From: JBHJGO01 sp050331715
GTDB taxonomy: Bacteria; Cyanobacteriota; Cyanobacteriia; Cyanobacteriales; Microcoleaceae
Length of the DNA: 64,000 nt
Assembly (NCBI GenBank): GCA_050331715.1
Contig: JBHJGO010000009.1
Location: 1 to 64,000 of the forward strand
Direction: 5' to 3'
The notes beneath the pieces were generated by a model that saw only the letters and a program-made list of their open reading frames with translations, searched no databases and had not been told where the DNA came from. Each line of letters begins with the position of its first letter. The first letter of the stretch is position 1. This document shows, piece by piece, positions 19,101-26,790 of this stretch. A program made the translations under genes and the position numbers.

Positions 19101-19941
19101 CCTGCGATTGAAAAGAGCGGTTATGACCAGGCTGAGATTTAGCCTCACGGATGGTTCTAGCAACAGTTTGGGCTGATTCTGAATGGGAACGGTTTGCTGC
19201 CTGCACAAATTCCTGAATATCTGCGGAAGTTTGAGCTGCAACCTCTGCCATTGTTGGAGTTGTGACGGCTGGAGTAACGGGGGCAGTTCCCATGGGGGTT
19301 GAAGCGACGAATAGATCAGACTGAACTCGTTCGCGGATTGCAGATCGACCCCTAGCCAGTTCGACCCCCGCCGCCCGGTCGGCCAGATTCTTACAAAAAC
19401 GGACAATCGGTTGACCCAGGGTATTTTCCAGGATTTGTAGTGTGAACCAACCCACGGCCACGTAGCTCACCGCACCAGAGGCCCCCAGACCAGAAACACT
19501 GGCAAATCCTACTACCATGGCCAGCAGTCGCCAGACGGACAGGATGTTCAGAATTGGGACACCCAAATAGGGCATTGCTCCAAGGAAACTGAACAGTAAC
19601 GGTGCATAACTGAAGCCCAAGACCTTGACTAGGGTTGGAAAGGGAACATTCACCGTTCTCGGCAACTGACAAACCAACCACGTACTGAAAACCAGAAACA
19701 GAAAACCTGCGGTGAACAGCAAGGCATTCACTACCTGGCTCAACAGGAAGCGACCCGGTTTCACTCGATTGACAAATAGAACGATGATTTGTCCAATTCC
19801 CAGAGAGACTCCCGCCAGTAACACCACCGCTAGGGCCGGTAGAACATCCGGCAGATTGGCAATCTCCTGGAAGGTATCTAGATTCAGGGCAAAGGAACCA
19901 CCGATAAGTTGTGGGATTTGACTGACGGCTGTTTCTGACAT
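16159..19941 (-). CDS. Large membrane protein with hydrolase-like centre, 1260 aa
   Basis: Not recognised as a named family. Residues about 30-185 hold four or five hydrophobic helices in a YIP1-like arrangement (ALAVVLLAGVSLGIG..., SQVVNALLFTAGFLF). A polar linker (185-300, Ala/Gln-rich) follows, then two more helices at about 305-330 and 340-364. After them a soluble region carries LIGYSGGGEMSVAA with Ser533 in a G-x-S-x-G nucleophile elbow, as in alpha/beta hydrolases, preceded by VYLDGIGQSG. The last 500 residues contain beta-rich modules (VKLRWV..., GRYYAVVQF...) of unknown type, including YTHNTDGLVAGVLHWSRYLG. It stands alone. A membrane-bound lipase or esterase is a fair guess. Confidence 0.7.
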   Translation of the reverse strand: MSETAVSQIPQLIGGSFALNLDTFQEIANLPDVLPALAVVLLAGVSLGIGQIIVLFVNRVKPGRFLLSQVVNALLFTAGFLFLVFSTWLVCQLPRTVNVPFPTLVKVLGFSYAPLLFSFLGAMPYLGVPILNILSVWRLLAMVVGFASVSGLGASGAVSYVAVGWFTLQILENTLGQPIVRFCKNLADRAAGVELARGRSAIRERVQSDLFVASTPMGTAPVTPAVTTPTMAEVAAQTSADIQEFVQAANRSHSESAQTVARTIREAKSQPGHNRSFQSQVIPTSSTADTMAQLEQKTHSVPRLVQLGLGLVGMVIVFILIWTLLKPIRNNVFGWFETLPGLFRLIFNLIWFGVVAFVFAAILAPLETLGWWAGLYGDEVDTSAATGQSFVAAVEIPESEFSRYIVYLDGIGQSGETYTPDVEEFLDTLEPALPEDMKLVRGLMMYSVLNQPLDEDRPLAFLWRTADKMRFANPTALLGILLNLRNVFIVAVSADKRYGPIYNQGIAQVLHDGLVEEGYLPGSGAPVTLIGYSGGGEMSVAAAPYLKRAMGAPIEVISLGGVMSANNNFLKLEHLYHCVGEKDGVERLGPTMFPGRWKIFPLSFWNRAKRKGKITIFSLGPVGHQVPGGMMDPEAFLPDGRSNLQQTIEVILAILEGKLLTPEQSVPRKPSNYSRYVQAEFNKPVFYPIHQTVDLSCYRPIGEWMGRLILPKQEERQQVKGIWLEVHHAPVAHQDLIGQVVKLRWVSEPRLRQLLAAARRDVHFSVDAEYSSKYGGLVHPDRLNHWQQVGPLESLAGSHPVDDITVMLPEEVVVESAAETILRIQSQPIQITGRYYAVVQFIEPIAATDQFRVRHFNPDSRQFDGIEAIVRMPQVIADMNGCFPSTSQDIEKVGLNEHGWYIYGAKDRVGQFIVQSLAPRALLTLKPQEVIFGSKAGFKYVRQRAWADIAEQKGKISSVLIAPENTAPDSNIAAAVNEWQAGDRALVLHTYGGIGGKKKEPAAATPIFFGHFAYGVAEVVREPLTHELRFDTKYYQVYTHNTDGLVAGVLHWSRYLGDRQFGWVGVRPTCDLVVKLESFTGDYDVNGQTVSPLNAMLRQLEVMTCRYRIGDGTGGTYVGPANNCSQDSNRALFASIQSSRQYVQENPQVAHALINASVNQEQRLRQLSQLGRNLENKLETFGSPRSDWEQNEYNLGTTLEDQPLRNLWAGLGSWRTMFPRLASETIVKTFLNCGATVWVLRTNQIGGVDPDIEPIAPTRI

Positions 19942-20091
19942 GTTTCCCCTGGCAAGCGTCGCTACTAGGAAACAGATTACACTAAACTCAGTAAGGCTGG
20001 TACTTGCAGTACCGAGTCAAACTTACGATGAGTTCTTTCGCCTAAGATTTATTGAGGAGGGAGTAAAAGAATATCAGCTTTATTTAATCAT

Positions 20092-20210
20092 CTATAGCAA
20101 TCCTGAATCAATCCTGAAAAGTACTATGGAGGGGTTTGGGGACGAAGTCCCCAAGAAGAGGGCAACGCCCCCTTCACCCCCTGTTCAAAAAACATTTGTG
20201 ATTACTATAT
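20092..20210 (+). repeat. Dispersed palindromic element, copy A
   Basis: About 119 bp. The left end CTATAGCAATC and right end GATTACTATAT form an inverted terminal pair. Inside are GGGGAC-GAA-GTCCCC and a GGGC/GCCC-type stem, so the single strand folds. The same layout occurs at 25510-25625 and, shortened, at 53020-53112; half copies are at 24231 and 43231. It has no coding capacity and fits a MITE-like element mobilised by something else. It lies directly upstream of the broken xisI. Confidence 0.8.
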
Positions 20211-20236
20211 GAAATTGAAGGAAGGAGAATTAAATA

Positions 20237-20573
20237 ATGGATAAAGTAAGTCAATATCGAAAGATTATTCAAAAAATTTTATTAGCTCATGGTCAAGTTC
20301 AGCCTGCTTTTGGCGAGATTAAAATGGGGGGTTTTGTTTGATCATGAGCGCGATCGCTATCAAGTTTTGAGAGCAGGTTGGTTACAGAAAAGACGAATCT
20401 ACCGCGCTTTGATTCATATTGATCTAAAGGGTGAGAAAATTTGGATCCAGTACGACGGAACGGAAGTTGGTGTTGCTAACGAACTCACTGAGGCGGGTAT
20501 TCCGAAGACAGCCATTGTTCTGGCCTATCATTCACCTTTCATCCGTCAGTATGATGGTTTTGCTGTTAATTGA
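20237..20573 (+). pseudogene. xisI: xisI with a one-base frameshift
   Basis: XisI-family (fdxN element excision controlling factor) protein of about 111 residues. The ATG at 20237 follows GGAG and starts MDKVSQYRKIIQKILLAHGQ. At a run of six G (20326-20331) the frame is lost and stops at 20339. One base less restores IKMGVLFDHERDRYQVL, and the rest is intact to 20573 (WIQYDGTEVG, YHSPFIRQYDGFAVN). The usual upstream partner xisH is absent; the position is occupied by repeat copy A. Cyanobacteria carry many XisI paralogues with no known excision role. Confidence 0.85.
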
Positions 20574-20624
20574 GATGATGCAAAATTCTGTGTCCTAATC
20601 AATTGACGAGGTACAGATTTTGGA

Positions 20625-20649
20625 GTTGGTGGCGCATCACGCGACCAAC
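20625..20649. terminator. Inverted repeat between xisI and desaturase
   Basis: GTTGGT (20625-20630) and ACCAAC (20644-20649) bracket a GC-rich loop between two convergent genes. There is no T-run, so terminator function is uncertain. Confidence 0.3.
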
Positions 20650-20719
20650 CCCTGTGCCCCTCCAGCACTCAGCACTAAAACCGCTGCAATTCCATCGGAG
20701 ATTAGAAGTAATGTGAGAA

Positions 20720-21880
20720 CTAATGGGTCAATCGACACTCCACCTCAGAAAAAGTAGCAGCTCTGGTCATGTGAGTCGTACCCACACATATATCCAGCAT
20801 CTTCTTCACTCTCAGAAATACATTCTGCTGACGGTAGGGAATACCATAACGTTCACAAAGGGCCTTCACTTGTGGTTGTATCCGTCGATAACCAGACATT
20901 GGTAGATCAGGAATCAAATGGTGCTCTATCTGGTAGTTCAGGTAGAGGTGAAGATAATCGGTCAGCTCATCACCACAATCATAGTTAACGGAACCTAGAA
21001 TTTGAGTGATGTAGAATTGGCCTTTTCCTTGATAGTGAAAATCAAAGCGATAGATGTCATCTGCCGTATGGTTAGGTAGCACTACGATATAGGCGTGCAA
21101 ATTTGTAAGACACTCCGCCAGAATCTTATTGATCAAGACTGAGATAACAGCCCACCATCCCAGAGGCCAGAAGAGTAGAGGAATCAGACAAAAATGCACA
21201 ACTGCATAGGGTAAGTAGCACTCCAACCACAGGCGACGTGCATGGGCAGATCCCAGCGAGAAACAATCTTGCAAGGAAAGGAAGTTGATCTGACCCACTG
21301 GAAGACGTTTGACTGAGTGAGGTTTGAGAGTGCTGATTGTGCTAGGTGCATAGTAAGTGTATTTCCAGGTCAGACTCAACAGTATTACGACGACATACTT
21401 CAGCCAGCGCGGGATAGGCAAAGAGGCCATCATCGGTTGAACATTACGCTCAACCAAATCGGGGTCGGTGTCTTCGCCTGTATAGTAGTGGTGGAGAGTA
21501 TTGTGTTCATAGTCCCAGGCATCTGGATGGAGCCAGTCAAACCAATCGATAAAGCGCCGCATACCACGAGCAAAGTGGCGACTCGTGTATCGATCTGGAA
21601 TATTAGGGACTTTATCATAGCCCTTGTGGAGGATATGATGAGCTAGAAGCCAGCGTGTGAACTGAGCCAGACTGATGCCAATGATGGAAATAGGATTTGG
21701 TGCGATCCAGGCCGTTGCGTATCCTAGCAATGCAGCAAGATGGCCGTAGATCTCTGTTCTTCGCAGGTGATAAAAGTCTTCTGAACTAATTGAAGCGTAG
21801 GCTTCTTTCTTAATTTCTTCTAGATCTTTTACGAAGTCGTCTAGGGTAGACAGGTTAGGAGCGGTTAGTTTCTGGGTCAT
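20720..21880 (-). CDS. Membrane fatty-acid desaturase family protein
   Basis: Di-iron membrane oxygenase that introduces double bonds in fatty acyl chains. Three histidine boxes are visible: HHILH (about residue 81), HNTLHH (about 126) and QIEHH (about 313). The Gln at the first place of box 3 is typical of front-end desaturases, but no cytochrome b5 domain is fused. Hydrophobic helices lie around 45-75, 160-180 and 225-255. At 386 aa it fits the family. Regiospecificity cannot be read from sequence. A 431-bp gene-free region lies upstream. Confidence 0.85.
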   Translation of the reverse strand: MTQKLTAPNLSTLDDFVKDLEEIKKEAYASISSEDFYHLRRTEIYGHLAALLGYATAWIAPNPISIIGISLAQFTRWLLAHHILHKGYDKVPNIPDRYTSRHFARGMRRFIDWFDWLHPDAWDYEHNTLHHYYTGEDTDPDLVERNVQPMMASLPIPRWLKYVVVILLSLTWKYTYYAPSTISTLKPHSVKRLPVGQINFLSLQDCFSLGSAHARRLWLECYLPYAVVHFCLIPLLFWPLGWWAVISVLINKILAECLTNLHAYIVVLPNHTADDIYRFDFHYQGKGQFYITQILGSVNYDCGDELTDYLHLYLNYQIEHHLIPDLPMSGYRRIQPQVKALCERYGIPYRQQNVFLRVKKMLDICVGTTHMTRAATFSEVECRLTH

Positions 21881-22311
21881 TCAGGATCATTCAAACAATA
21901 AAGAATCGGCCTAGGGCGAACGTTGATTTTGCATCACTCTTGAACGCCGAACCTGAAAGACCTTAACACATCAAGGTGTGAATAGACTAGATGGCCCTTG
22001 TACTCATTCTGACTCAGATTAAAGCCAAAAAACCTAGAAAATTTAGGTAATCTTAAGGTTTGACGCAGATATCTTTAAAAGAGTTAAAAATTTGCTTCTA
22101 TTGAATTGAGTTAAATCCCTCTAGACAAACTAATTCCCCATCTTTTAGTCGAGACTGAGCAAGTCCGTCGATCACCGATAAAACCGAAGCCTTAGCTCAT
22201 GCTTTTAAGTATATCCTCTACATGGTTTCAACCCATCAACTGACTAATCCAATAAAAGTTGATAGGTCTTGAACCCATGAACACTCTTCATCTTGTCTTG
22301 GGGTAGTGTGC
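21881..22311. other. 431-bp intergenic region
   Basis: Upstream of the desaturase (minus strand) and downstream of the methyltransferase. It is AT-rich around 22015-22110. I see no gene, convincing hairpin terminator or repeat. Confidence 0.4.
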
Positions 22312-22941
22312 TTACCCTCTACCATTTTTCCGAGCCAATATGGTTGCAAACATTGCTTCAATTGGATTGCCATCATCGTCTTTTCGATGGAACGTTCCTG
22401 GTTGTTCTCGGTACTCACAAATTTGCCAACGGTGATAATAGCTCCGCAACTCTTGGGGAGCAAAGGTTGATGGAAAATCAATCGTACAAGGAAACTCTGA
22501 TGAAGAAACAGGGGCAATTATAAAGTTATAACCATAGAGACTAGTTTGGGCTTGTATGTTTTCAATCACAGGAGACAGCGCATCACGCCTTAGAAACTGA
22601 AAAACAACTGTAGAAAGAATTAGATCATAGTTGTTACTCAGAGCGGCTGATTCAATGTCGTACACCTGGGCCTGGAAAGTGTCATTGGTATTTTCCGTGT
22701 TTATCACGTCTTGTAAATACTCAATCGCACTGACATTTCGATCCAGCGCTGTCACTCGATGACCTAGAGTGTGCAAATAGGTGGCATTTCGACCTTTTCC
22801 ACAGCCCAAATCCAAAATATTCATGGCCTGATAATCTGCCAAAGGCCCCTGGATGAGCGCACGAATATCACGATGGGGTGCTGCAAAATGATATTTCTTT
22901 TGATAATAGTCGTCGGGGCGACAATAAAACTCAATTGACAA
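22312..22941 (-). CDS. SAM-dependent methyltransferase, TehB-like
   Basis: 209 aa class I methyltransferase. Motif I is NILDLGCGKGRNATYL (about residue 41), followed by HRVTALDRN and a YDLILSTVVFQFL strand. The N-terminus (YYQKKYHFAAPHRDI) and overall order match TehB-type tellurite-resistance methyltransferases; the true substrate is unknown. The start is a TTG at 22941 placed 7 bp after GGAG, the only well-supported start near the N-terminus. The end is divergent from TehB. Confidence 0.8.
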   Translation of the reverse strand: MSIEFYCRPDDYYQKKYHFAAPHRDIRALIQGPLADYQAMNILDLGCGKGRNATYLHTLGHRVTALDRNVSAIEYLQDVINTENTNDTFQAQVYDIESAALSNNYDLILSTVVFQFLRRDALSPVIENIQAQTSLYGYNFIIAPVSSSEFPCTIDFPSTFAPQELRSYYHRWQICEYREQPGTFHRKDDDGNPIEAMFATILARKNGRG

Positions 22942-22994
22942 TTTCTTACTCCTCAGTACGCTAATACGCGCTAAAACTAGTTCTGCATCCTGAC

Positions 22995-24197
22995 CTAGGA
23001 GCAGTTCATCTCCACCACACGATCAACAATCAGCCGTCCGATGTTGAGTGATGCAGTTGCGGCGGGCGAAGGGGCATTACTCACATGCACAATGCCTTCC
23101 CGCGCCTGAACAACGAAATCATCTGCCAAACCGCCATCAGGATAGAGGGCTTGGGCACGGATACCGGCTGGGGCTGCATCCAGATGTTCCGCCTGGATTT
23201 CTGGACAGAGCCGCTGAAGGGCTCGGACAAAGGCCCGCTTCGAGAATGAACGCCACATTTCCCCGGAACCGGTACGCCAGTGACGTATCGCCAGTCGGAT
23301 AAAGCCTGGATAAGTGATTGATTCCACCAGGTCTCGCAGATCGACGTCACTTTTACGGTAGCCCTCTCTGGCGAAGGCGAGTACAGCATTCGGCCCACAT
23401 TCAACCTCACCGTCAATCATGCGGGTGAAATGAACGCCGAGAAACGGAAAGCTTGGGTCAGGTACTGGATAGATCAGGTTGCGGCAGAGGTGACGTACCT
23501 CCGGGCGTAGCTTGAAGTACTCGCCGCGAAACGGAACAATCTTTGCCGCTGGGCGATCGCCGCTCAAGCGCGTTACTCGATCTGACTGGAGGCCCGCACA
23601 GTTAATCACGGTCTTGGCCTCGACCTTCTCTGCCGTCGTTTCCAGTACCGTCTTGCCTGACAAAGAACGCAACCCAACGACCTGCACCCCTGTAATGATG
23701 TGACCGCCGCGTTCCCGAATTCGTTGAGCGAGTCGTTCGCAGACCTGAACATAGTTCACGATTCCCGACTCAGGCACGTGAATCGCCTTCACACCTCGCG
23801 CATGGGGTTCTAGTTCGGCCAACTGTTCACGGCTAATCATCTCACAGTGTACTCCATTCGCCTGACCCCGCTCGTAGATTCGCTGCAGGGCTGGCAGTTC
23901 TGACTCGTCCACCGCAACGATCACCTTCCCGCAAATATCGAAGTCAATCGACTCACGCTCACAGAATTCTTGCATTGCCAGCTTACCCTCACGGCAGTTC
24001 GTAGCCTTGAGTGAGCCTGGCTTGTAATAGATGCCGGAATGCAGTACACCGGAGTTGCGACCAGTTTGGTGAAAGGCCAGGGAGTTCTCCTTCTCCAGGA
24101 TAACGATCTTGTGATCAGGAAAGCGTTCGCCGTACCGATAGGCGGTTGCTAATCCGACAATGCCACCGCCAACAATGGCCAGATCCGCCTGAGTCAT
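22995..24197 (-). CDS. lhgO: L-2-hydroxyglutarate oxidase
   Basis: FAD enzyme that oxidises L-2-hydroxyglutarate to 2-oxoglutarate, passing electrons to the membrane. 400 aa, the family length. The FAD dinucleotide fold is at the N-terminus (LAIVGGGIVGLATAYRYGER, residues about 6-25). The family stretch TGRNSGVLHSGIYYKPGSLK follows at about 45-64. VINCAGLQSDRV and a C-terminal IVHVSNAPSPAATASL close the flavin site. It lies upstream of the methyltransferase on the same strand (53 bp gap). GC content is a little higher than its neighbours. Confidence 0.92.
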   Translation of the reverse strand: MTQADLAIVGGGIVGLATAYRYGERFPDHKIVILEKENSLAFHQTGRNSGVLHSGIYYKPGSLKATNCREGKLAMQEFCERESIDFDICGKVIVAVDESELPALQRIYERGQANGVHCEMISREQLAELEPHARGVKAIHVPESGIVNYVQVCERLAQRIRERGGHIITGVQVVGLRSLSGKTVLETTAEKVEAKTVINCAGLQSDRVTRLSGDRPAAKIVPFRGEYFKLRPEVRHLCRNLIYPVPDPSFPFLGVHFTRMIDGEVECGPNAVLAFAREGYRKSDVDLRDLVESITYPGFIRLAIRHWRTGSGEMWRSFSKRAFVRALQRLCPEIQAEHLDAAPAGIRAQALYPDGGLADDFVVQAREGIVHVSNAPSPAATASLNIGRLIVDRVVEMNCS

Positions 24198-24230
24198 ATA
24201 CTTTGAGAGGTTATGACGACTTTTTCAGTA

Positions 24231-24265
24231 TAGTACTTTTCATGATTGATTCAGGATTGCTATAT
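24231..24265 (-). repeat. Dispersed element, half copy E (left end)
   Basis: Read on the minus strand these 35 bp match the left end of copy A (20092 onward) at all but two positions, covering TATAGCAATCCTGAATCAAT and the following AAAAGTACTA. Only the left end is present, between lhgO and the lipase gene. Confidence 0.8.
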
Positions 24266-24315
24266 ATCAAAAACTCACAGCCCATATGGTTGAATGGGGG
24301 TTGATTATATGTAAA

Positions 24316-24356
24316 TCCGATTAAATCTGTCCGATTAAATCTGTCCGATTAAACAG
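24316..24356. repeat. 14-bp tandem repeat, about three units
   Basis: TCCGATTAAATCTG occurs at 24316-24329 and 24330-24343, followed by a partial third unit to 24356, ending 5 bp before the lipase ATG. It replaces the place where a ribosome binding site is expected, so it may affect translation of that gene. Confidence 0.9.
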
Positions 24357-24361
24357 TTGCT

Positions 24362-24955
24362 ATGAACCCAAAGCCTCCTCGTAATCCAGTAATCTTAGTG
24401 CACGGGATTTTTGATACAACAGCGATCTTCAATACGATGTCAGCCTATTTGACTGAGCGGGGTTGGGAGGTTCACAGCTTTGATCTCATTCCAAATACGG
24501 GTCTGATGACCTTGGATAAGCTGGCAGTTCAACTGGAAAACTACATTGCTCAAGGCTTTTCTCCCGATCAACCCCTGGATCTGGTAGGGTTCAGTATGGG
24601 GGGAATTGTCAGTCGGTACTATGTGCAGCGGTTAGGGGGAATTGAGCGAATTCAACGGTTTATCACGATTTCTTCACCTCACCGGGGAACCTGGGTCGCC
24701 TATCTGTACGTGTTGCCCGCTGCGGCTCAAATGCGGCCTAATTGTTCATTTCTGAATGATTTAAATCAAGATATCCAGATGCTAGAAAAACTGAAATTCA
24801 CCTCCATCTGGACACCCTACGATGCCATGATCGTTCCAGCCAATAGCTCTCAGGTTCCGGTGGGTGAGGAATGGCAGGTGGATGTTATGGTTCATGCCTG
24901 GATGGTAAATGATCGCCGCACCCTAGAGCGGGTTGAACAGGCTCTGAACAGTTGA
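24362..24955 (+). CDS. Triacylglycerol lipase-like alpha/beta hydrolase
   Basis: 197 aa. The oxyanion motif VILVHGIFDTTAIF (residues about 10-23) and nucleophile elbow GFSMGGIVSRYYV (Ser about 79) fit the LipA/PGAP1-like lipase group. ISSPHRGTW follows, as in bacterial triacylglycerol lipases. The catalytic His is probably in MVHAWMVND near the C-terminus and the acid in YDAMIVP. No signal peptide, so it is cytoplasmic or loosely membrane-bound. No clear ribosome binding site; tandem repeats lie just upstream. Confidence 0.85.
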   Translation: MNPKPPRNPVILVHGIFDTTAIFNTMSAYLTERGWEVHSFDLIPNTGLMTLDKLAVQLENYIAQGFSPDQPLDLVGFSMGGIVSRYYVQRLGGIERIQRFITISSPHRGTWVAYLYVLPAAAQMRPNCSFLNDLNQDIQMLEKLKFTSIWTPYDAMIVPANSSQVPVGEEWQVDVMVHAWMVNDRRTLERVEQALNS

Positions 24956-25018
24956 CCATCAGCCCCAAATCATAGCAAAGAAACGTAGGGGCTGGGTCTT
25001 CCAATCCTCAACAGTTAC

Positions 25019-25480
25019 TTATTGGTTTGCCCTGTCGCCAACTTTTGTCCATTCTCTGTGGCCGAAGATCGCTTCAAACTGACAGTAATATTTGAACTCC
25101 ATCAAATTAGAAAATGGATCTTCCAGGAAAAAGGTCAAGTGCTCTGTGGGTTCTCCTGAAAAACGCCGCCAGGGTTCCTGATAAAACTTTAGCCCCTTAT
25201 CTTTTGATCGATCCCTAATGGCTTCCCAGTCAGACTCTGCCGTGAAGACAAGACCAAAGTGACGGGGATAAATTCCCTTCTGGGGTGTTAAGGGTTCTTT
25301 AGTAACATGGGCAACTAACTGATGACCATAGAGATTCATGATCAAGGCAACTTTGGATTCTCGTCCGAGTTCGCATCCGAGTCCCTCAGCATAGAACTCC
25401 TTTGCTTTCTCGATGTCTGTAATTGGAAATGCCAAGTGAAACAGAACCGGATGGGTCATAGGGGTAGAAGCTAATCGCAT
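25019..25480 (-). CDS. VOC (glyoxalase/dioxygenase-fold) family protein
   Basis: 153 aa. Metal-binding beta-alpha-beta-beta-beta fold: VLFHLAFPITDIEKAKEFYA at the N-terminus, and LTFFLEDPFSNLMEFKYY near the C-terminus with the typical DP-x-x-N-x-x-E/K-F ending. Potential metal ligands are the His in FHLAF, the His in RHFGLVF and the Glu in LMEFKYY. The substrate is unknown. The ATG at 25480 follows AAAGGA; the ATG at 25459 is an alternative. Confidence 0.85.
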   Translation of the reverse strand: MRLASTPMTHPVLFHLAFPITDIEKAKEFYAEGLGCELGRESKVALIMNLYGHQLVAHVTKEPLTPQKGIYPRHFGLVFTAESDWEAIRDRSKDKGLKFYQEPWRRFSGEPTEHLTFFLEDPFSNLMEFKYYCQFEAIFGHREWTKVGDRANQ

Positions 25481-25509
25481 TATTCCTTTGTATTCTAATT
25501 TTTGGTGTA

Positions 25510-25625
25510 CTATAGCAGTCCTAAATCAATCACGAAAAAAGTAAAGGGGCTTGGGGACATAGTACCCAAGAAGGGAGCACCGCCCCCTTCACCCCTATTT
25601 CACAAATCATTTGTGATTGCTATAG
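25510..25625 (+). repeat. Dispersed palindromic element, copy B
   Basis: 116 bp bounded by CTATAGCAGTC (25510-25520) and GATTGCTATAG (25615-25625), inverted at 10 of 11 positions. Next to the right end is the perfect palindrome CACAAATCATTTGTG. Its layout matches copy A. The right end lies inside wecB: the last five sense codons and the stop of wecB are formed by element sequence. Confidence 0.85.
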
Positions 25626-26779
25626 ATTGGATCTTGCTGAGTTGATAAATTTGTAAAATGATCAGCCAAAATTTTGACAATTCGCTGGGCAGCTTGGCCA
25701 TCACCGAAGGGATTAATGGCAGTGGCCATCCGATGGTAAACCTCTGAATCATCCAGCAACTCTGCTGCCGCTCGGACAATATCAGCAGTTTTTGTCCCCA
25801 CTAACTTTGCTGTTCCAGCCGTAATTGCCTCTGGGCGTTCGGTTGTTTCTCTCAATACCAGAACCGGCTTACCCAAACTAGGGGCTTCCTCCTGTAACCC
25901 ACCAGAGTCTGTTAATAGAAAATAGGACTGATTAATGGCAGCAACCAACTCGGCATAATTCAGCGGTTCGGTAAGAAAAGCCCGAGAATGCTGTCCTAAA
26001 ATTGCCTTTAAAGGCTCCCGTACCGTTGGATTTCGATGCAGGGGCAGCAGTAATATGGTGTCTGAAAACTGATCAAGAACCTGCAAAAATGCCCGGGCGA
26101 TTTGATCAAGATTCCCCCAATTTTCTCGCCGATGAACTGTGGCTAAAATCAAGCGAGAGTTGGTCGAATCTAAGTCTGGAACCTTCAACTCAGGTTGGTG
26201 TTGCGCCACAGACAGCAATGCATCAATTACTGTATTTCCTGTGTGGTGAATCTCTCCTAAAACCCCAGAATTTTTCAGGTTTTCAACGGCTTGTAGGGTA
26301 GGTGCAAAGTGGAATTGACTCAGTTGAGAAATTAAGCGACGATTGGCCTCCTCTGGATAGGGATTAAACACGTCATCCGTCCGCAACCCGGCCTCCACAT
26401 GGCCCACGGGATTTTTTAGATAGAATGCAGCCAGGGCAGCGGCAAAGGCAGTGGTGGTGTCTCCCTGAACGAGAATAACGTGGGGTTGCAGGTCTTGCAG
26501 CAACTGTTCCAAACCCTGCAAACTGCGGCAGGTAATATCGGTTAGGGTTTGCTTGGGTTGCATGATTTGCAAGTCGTAATCTTCCGTGAGATTGAACAAC
26601 TGCATCACCTGCTGCACCATTTCCCGATGCTGTCCGGTGAGGATCACATGGGTCTTGAATTCAAGTTGCCCCGATTGAACTGGATCGGGCTGGGTCAACG
26701 CTTGAATCACGGGAGCTAGTTTGATTGCCTCTGGTCGTGTTCCTAAAACAACCACTACTTGAAGGGTAGATTTTGCCAT
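25607..26779 (-). CDS. wecB: UDP-N-acetylglucosamine 2-epimerase (non-hydrolysing)
   Basis: Interconverts UDP-GlcNAc and UDP-ManNAc for surface polysaccharide. 390 aa. Family motifs: VLGTRPEAIKLAPV (about 10-23), LTGQHREM, VQGDTTTAFAAALAAF, VGHVEAGLRT, LATVHRRENWG, LLTDSGGLQEEAP and LRETTERPEA. The final residues YSNHK and the TGA stop come from repeat copy B, which appears to have inserted at the 3' end and supplied a new stop. The start lies only 11 bp from the divergent pseudouridine synthase start. Confidence 0.92.
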   Translation of the reverse strand: MAKSTLQVVVVLGTRPEAIKLAPVIQALTQPDPVQSGQLEFKTHVILTGQHREMVQQVMQLFNLTEDYDLQIMQPKQTLTDITCRSLQGLEQLLQDLQPHVILVQGDTTTAFAAALAAFYLKNPVGHVEAGLRTDDVFNPYPEEANRRLISQLSQFHFAPTLQAVENLKNSGVLGEIHHTGNTVIDALLSVAQHQPELKVPDLDSTNSRLILATVHRRENWGNLDQIARAFLQVLDQFSDTILLLPLHRNPTVREPLKAILGQHSRAFLTEPLNYAELVAAINQSYFLLTDSGGLQEEAPSLGKPVLVLRETTERPEAITAGTAKLVGTKTADIVRAAAELLDDSEVYHRMATAINPFGDGQAAQRIVKILADHFTNLSTQQDPIYSNHK

Positions 26780-26790
26780 TTCCTTAGCCC

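Noticed and set aside
22236..22517. 93-codon minus-strand frame overlapping the methyltransferase gene
   Set aside because: It overlaps a well-supported methyltransferase in another frame and has no family features.
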